DNA of 64,000 nucleotides, from assembly GCA_038734945.1 (NCBI GenBank), contig JAVYOA010000002.1, positions 62,001 through 126,000 of the forward strand, given 5' to 3'. The notes under the pieces are model-generated. The model made no database searches, was not told the DNA's origin, and worked only from the letters and a program-made list of their open reading frames with translations. Position 1 is the first letter of the stretch; the number at the start of each line of letters is the position of its first letter. The stretch is from Fervidicoccaceae archaeon (GTDB lineage Archaea > Thermoproteota > Thermoprotei_A > Sulfolobales > Fervidicoccaceae). Positions 61,217 to 64,000 of the stretch are shown piece by piece. The position numbers and the translations under genes were made by a program.

Positions 61217-62364
61217 TTCTTCTCCCGTTGAATTGCCCTCTCAATCCCCTTCAAGAGCTCCTCCAGATGCTTTCTCGTTACGTGGGGCATTACAACAGTC
61301 CTTATCCCCCTGCATTTTGCACCTCTGTACACATACAATTTCAGCTCAGCAAGCTCCTCAATGAGCTTTCTAGCGTCTATTTCTTCATCAGTGCTAAGGC
61401 AGGCAATAGGAACATCTGGACGGTTCACTGCCTTTCCTACTCTCATTCTTTCGGCCTCGCTGAGGAACCAGAGAGCATCGTTATAAGCTCTATTCGACAT
61501 AGAAGCTATTCCGTCTTCTCCGTAATATGCTAGCGTAGCTAGAGCTGCTGGAGATGAGAAGCCAGGCCTTGTGCCAAGTAGACCAAACTGCTTTCCAGAT
61601 AATATATACTCTACATCAAATGAAAGCGTCTTGAAAAGCTCCTCAGGAAGAAATATTATTCCTGAGGGAATGGGAGCTCCCAAGAACTTATGAAAGTCCA
61701 CGCTCAAGGTAAATGCAAAATTTCTTGAATTGAGCCAGTTGATTATTCTGGAGTAATTGCTCCGATCAATGAATGGAAATGTGAAGCCTCCAAAAGCTGC
61801 ATCTATATGAATTGGGATATCGCTATTTTCATCTATCAGCTCCCTGGGATCCTCTACGCTACCAAGCTCAGTTGTTCCCATCGTGAGCACGATCCCCGTT
61901 TTTTCGATATTATTCTTTTTCAATTCAAAGGCCTTGCCCTTTCCCGAAGCATCCGTGGGGAAAGTTATCTCTTTGAGATTGAGCAGTTTGGCTGCCTTCG
62001 AGATGCTATAGTGTGCCAGATCTGTATGAAGCACCTCTCGGATGCCTAGTGCTTCCCTAAAAGTATATAGAGCAAGAATGTTTGATTCTGTCCCTCCACT
62101 TGTTATAATTCCCTTCAAATTTTCAGGGAGGCTCAAGAGCCTTCTCGTCTCCTCTATAAGCTTATCTGTAATTTGCTGCAAGCTCTTGAATAGGGTTGGG
62201 TCTCCCAGATTTTTCGATATAAAGTGGACAACAACTTTGATAGCTTCAGGAGGAGGGGGTGTAGTCATTGAACCCAAGACTTCGCCGCTTTCATGCCTTG
62301 GATCCTCTTGCGACAAGTTGTATATCCATTCTATTATGTTATCTTTATCCAAAATTGTTATCAC
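61213..62364 (-). CDS. mfnA: MfnA-type PLP decarboxylase (L-tyrosine/L-aspartate)
   Basis: 383 residues, group II decarboxylase. GTESNILALYTFREA (about 91-105, substrate/PLP region), HTDLAHYSISKAA, HIDAAFGGFTFPF (PLP Asp) and SVDFHKFLGAP (Schiff-base Lys) are intact. In archaea without methanofuran, such as crenarchaea, this enzyme most likely makes beta-alanine from aspartate for coenzyme A; methanogens use it for tyramine in methanofuran. Coupled to truA by ATGA overlap. Confidence 0.85.
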   Translation of the reverse strand: MITILDKDNIIEWIYNLSQEDPRHESGEVLGSMTTPPPPEAIKVVVHFISKNLGDPTLFKSLQQITDKLIEETRRLLSLPENLKGIITSGGTESNILALYTFREALGIREVLHTDLAHYSISKAAKLLNLKEITFPTDASGKGKAFELKKNNIEKTGIVLTMGTTELGSVEDPRELIDENSDIPIHIDAAFGGFTFPFIDRSNYSRIINWLNSRNFAFTLSVDFHKFLGAPIPSGIIFLPEELFKTLSFDVEYILSGKQFGLLGTRPGFSSPAALATLAYYGEDGIASMSNRAYNDALWFLSEAERMRVGKAVNRPDVPIACLSTDEEIDARKLIEELAELKLYVYRGAKCRGIRTVVMPHVTRKHLEELLKGIERAIQREKK

Positions 62365-62411
62365 CCCAGTACAGGGCTAGAAGCTTATAGAGATCACAAG
62401 TTTAAAAAAGG

Positions 62412-63842
62412 TTAAATCGGCTTAATCTTGAGATATGGAAATAGAAGCTGTATTATCCCTAGTCCTAGCAGCAAGATAAGTATGGATAAAGCTATGTAGG
62501 AAGTTTTCAGTTTCATCTTCTGGTCGGAGCTACTGCCATCAGAGAAAAGCGCTGATATTAGCCTTCCATAATAGAAGCTGGAAATTCCGCTGTTTATTAT
62601 TGCAATGAGGACTAATACCAGACTATATGAAATTGCTGATTCGAACAAATACAGCTTTCCCCAAAACCCTATGAGAGGTGGAAGTCCCAGGAGACTTAGG
62701 AGAAACAGTGCGAGAGATGCTGTGCTGGAAGAATCGCTCTTGTATAGACCCTTAATTTTTTCATATTGAGCAGCAATCCCCAGCTCTCCAGAAAAAAGAA
62801 ATGCTCCTGATTTCGATAGACCATACCCAATCGTTTGAACAGCAATTCCTCCAGAAGCAAGATAAATTAGCTGTTCATCTCCTGTTGAAGCACCGTATAG
62901 CATGCCTACTACTCCGACGAGAATGTATCCGATCTGAGCTATGCTGCTGTATGCGAGAATTCTGGGGAATATGTTCGTTGTAAGGGCAGCTATATTCCCA
63001 AAAGTCATGGTGAGAATGCTTATGGCAGCAATGAATAATATTAGTTGGTAGCTTGGGCCTATATAGAACGTATAGTATATCATTCTTGTGAAGCCAAGAA
63101 TTGCTCCCATTTTAGCGACTCCTGTTATGAGTGCTATGGCCTTCCCTTCAGCAGAGGAATAGACGTCTGGCATCCACCATTGAAAGGGAACGATCCCTAG
63201 CTTGAAGCCAACACCTGCTATCAGGAATGCTGATGCTAACAACAGAAGCTTTCCACTGCCATACCAGCTTGCTGAATATATGTTGTCTCCTGGCAAGTAG
63301 ATGCCTGTGCCAAGCCACATAACTATGAAAACTGTAGACATAGCACCCATAAGAGCATACTTTATGGAAGCATCCGATGAAGTCTTTGTTTTACTCGCCG
63401 CTATAGCAGTATAGGATGAAATGCTCAAAAGAAGCCAAGCAGAAATGAAGAGAGCTATGGATGATGATGTGGCGAGCAAAAAGCTACCGAGCATTACCAT
63501 GAAGCTAGATGATGAGAAGATTGCCATCTTCTGAGGACTGGAAAACTCAAGTGCAGTTGATGAGAGAACCAACTGAAGTATGAATGCCCCGAACATCATT
63601 GGGATAACTGCGAAGCCGTCATATACAATTATCCCGTTGAGGGCAGAGGAAAATTGGGATGTGATTGTTAGATAAGATATGTAGGATACGGCTCCTAGCT
63701 CCAGCAGTCCGAAGATCAGGGAGAGCATGACAATTTTCTTCCTGTCTCCATTAAATGCGAATCCCTGGAGTAAAATTAATACGGATGCTATTACGGGAAT
63801 ACCTATGACAGCTAGAGCACCAATATTATTCATGTTCATCAT
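62412..63842 (-). CDS. nuoN: NADH dehydrogenase-like subunit N (proton-pumping antiporter-like)
   Basis: 476 residues from ATG 63842, 5 bases after GAGGTGG; an upstream frame to 63860 overlaps the previous gene. About 14 membrane spans. The conserved antiporter segment LGIVPFQWWMPDVYSSAEGKAIALITGVAKMGA (about 215-247) holds the Lys residues of the proton channel, and GLPPLIGFWGKLYLF is the second NuoN signature. Part of a complex I, Fpo or hydrogenase module continuing off the window. Confidence 0.88.
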   Translation of the reverse strand: MMNMNNIGALAVIGIPVIASVLILLQGFAFNGDRKKIVMLSLIFGLLELGAVSYISYLTITSQFSSALNGIIVYDGFAVIPMMFGAFILQLVLSSTALEFSSPQKMAIFSSSSFMVMLGSFLLATSSSIALFISAWLLLSISSYTAIAASKTKTSSDASIKYALMGAMSTVFIVMWLGTGIYLPGDNIYSASWYGSGKLLLLASAFLIAGVGFKLGIVPFQWWMPDVYSSAEGKAIALITGVAKMGAILGFTRMIYYTFYIGPSYQLILFIAAISILTMTFGNIAALTTNIFPRILAYSSIAQIGYILVGVVGMLYGASTGDEQLIYLASGGIAVQTIGYGLSKSGAFLFSGELGIAAQYEKIKGLYKSDSSSTASLALFLLSLLGLPPLIGFWGKLYLFESAISYSLVLVLIAIINSGISSFYYGRLISALFSDGSSSDQKMKLKTSYIALSILILLLGLGIIQLLFPYLKIKPI

Positions 63843-63852
63843 GATAACCACC

Positions 63853-64000
63853 TCACACAATCAGTAGCAATATGACCATGATTATCAGTCCAGCAATGAA
63901 GTAGAGAAGGTACGAGTAGAAATCACCGGTTAGAGGCTTTCTAAATCTTCTGCTAATTTCTCCTATTCCCCTTGGAAGCGAGTAATCGATGAGAAGATCC
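63853..64000 (-). CDS. C-terminus of NuoL/NuoM-type subunit (gene continues outside window)
   Basis: Only the last 48 residues lie inside: DLLIDYSLPRGIGEISRRFR then PLTGDFYSYLLYFIAGLIIMVILLLIV. A short basic loop and a final membrane helix after TGDFYSYL fit the C-terminal end of NuoL-type antiporter subunits (typically ...TGxxxxYxxxxxxG). It ends 10 bases before the nuoN start, supporting a nuoL-nuoN operon. The exact subunit (L or M) is not decidable from this piece. Confidence 0.65.
   Translation of the reverse strand, partial: DLLIDYSLPRGIGEISRRFRKPLTGDFYSYLLYFIAGLIIMVILLLIV

Noticed and set aside
1-64000. CRISPR array, insertion sequence or prophage
   Set aside because: I found no regularly spaced direct repeats, transposase or integrase motifs, or terminal inverted repeats; genes are densely packed housekeeping and archaeal-specific ones.

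Overview
This window looks like a chromosomal segment of a thermophilic archaeon of the Thermoproteota (Crenarchaeota). The evidence is archaeal or crenarchaeal gene content: an Orc1/Cdc6-type initiator, an intein-bearing MCM next to a Gins23-type GINS subunit, RFC small and large subunits, Hel308 and Lhr helicases, an AglB/STT3 oligosaccharyltransferase, a SpeD-type arginine decarboxylase, AMP phosphorylase, a DUF2192-like protein, and a pilus operon with the crenarchaeal X-E-F-A-B order. Arg is mostly AGA/AGG and Ile often ATA. TTG start codons preceded by GGTG/GAGG-type ribosome binding sites are frequent, and TATA boxes lie close to starts. I cannot fix the genus. There is no rRNA, CRISPR array, insertion sequence or prophage; three tRNA genes are present.

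Layout. 1-7.9 kb (minus): a type IV pilus operon (coiled-coil protein, large membrane-anchored propeller protein, ATPase, platform protein, two pilin-like proteins, the last cut by the window edge). 7.9-11.3 kb: an MFS transporter, a DUF401-type membrane protein and a radical SAM protein. 11.5 kb: tRNA-Leu(CAG). 11.7-15.4 kb (minus): a nucleoside/nucleotide phosphorolysis cluster (PfkB kinase, uridine phosphorylase, small unknown, AMP phosphorylase). 15.4-22.2 kb: a cysteine-cluster protein, an Lhr helicase, a 3-hydroxyisobutyrate dehydrogenase-like and thioredoxin-like pair, a DMT transporter. 22.2 kb: tRNA-Leu(TAG), almost identical to the first. 22.4-31.2 kb: NAD kinase, a Nob1-like PIN protein without zinc ribbon, AglB, an apparently dead amidohydrolase homologue, and translation/RNA-modification genes (Trm5-like, NSUN/RsmB-like, Sua5/YrdC).

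31.2-46.2 kb: a MoxR-VWA pair, a DUF2192-like gene followed by a degenerate MDR-like gene and a membrane protein, asparaginyl-tRNA synthetase with a perfect palindrome in its leader, a Dph6-like ligase, arginine decarboxylase, tRNA-Asn, a phosphodiesterase, RimI, DUF131, ferredoxin, PHP, TRAM, an adenosine-specific kinase-like protein, an aminotransferase and a JAMM-like pair. 46.3-52.5 kb: a B12/radical SAM protein, MmgE/PrpD, Orc1/Cdc6, a winged-helix protein and a second radical SAM protein. 52.5-60.5 kb is a replication/repair island (Hel308, MCM with a 225-residue mini-intein, Gins23, RfcS, RfcL) in which gins23-mcm-hel308 and rfcS-rfcL diverge from a shared TATA region. 60.4-64 kb (minus): TruA, an MfnA-type decarboxylase, NuoN and the C-terminus of a NuoL/M-type subunit.

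The most unusual items are the MCM mini-intein with Ser as first residue, the amidohydrolase homologue lacking all metal ligands, the PIN-only Nob1, the palindrome before asnS, the JAMM-like gene pair, and a probable CTG start on the pilus ATPase. No search could be run; family names rest on motif recognition.
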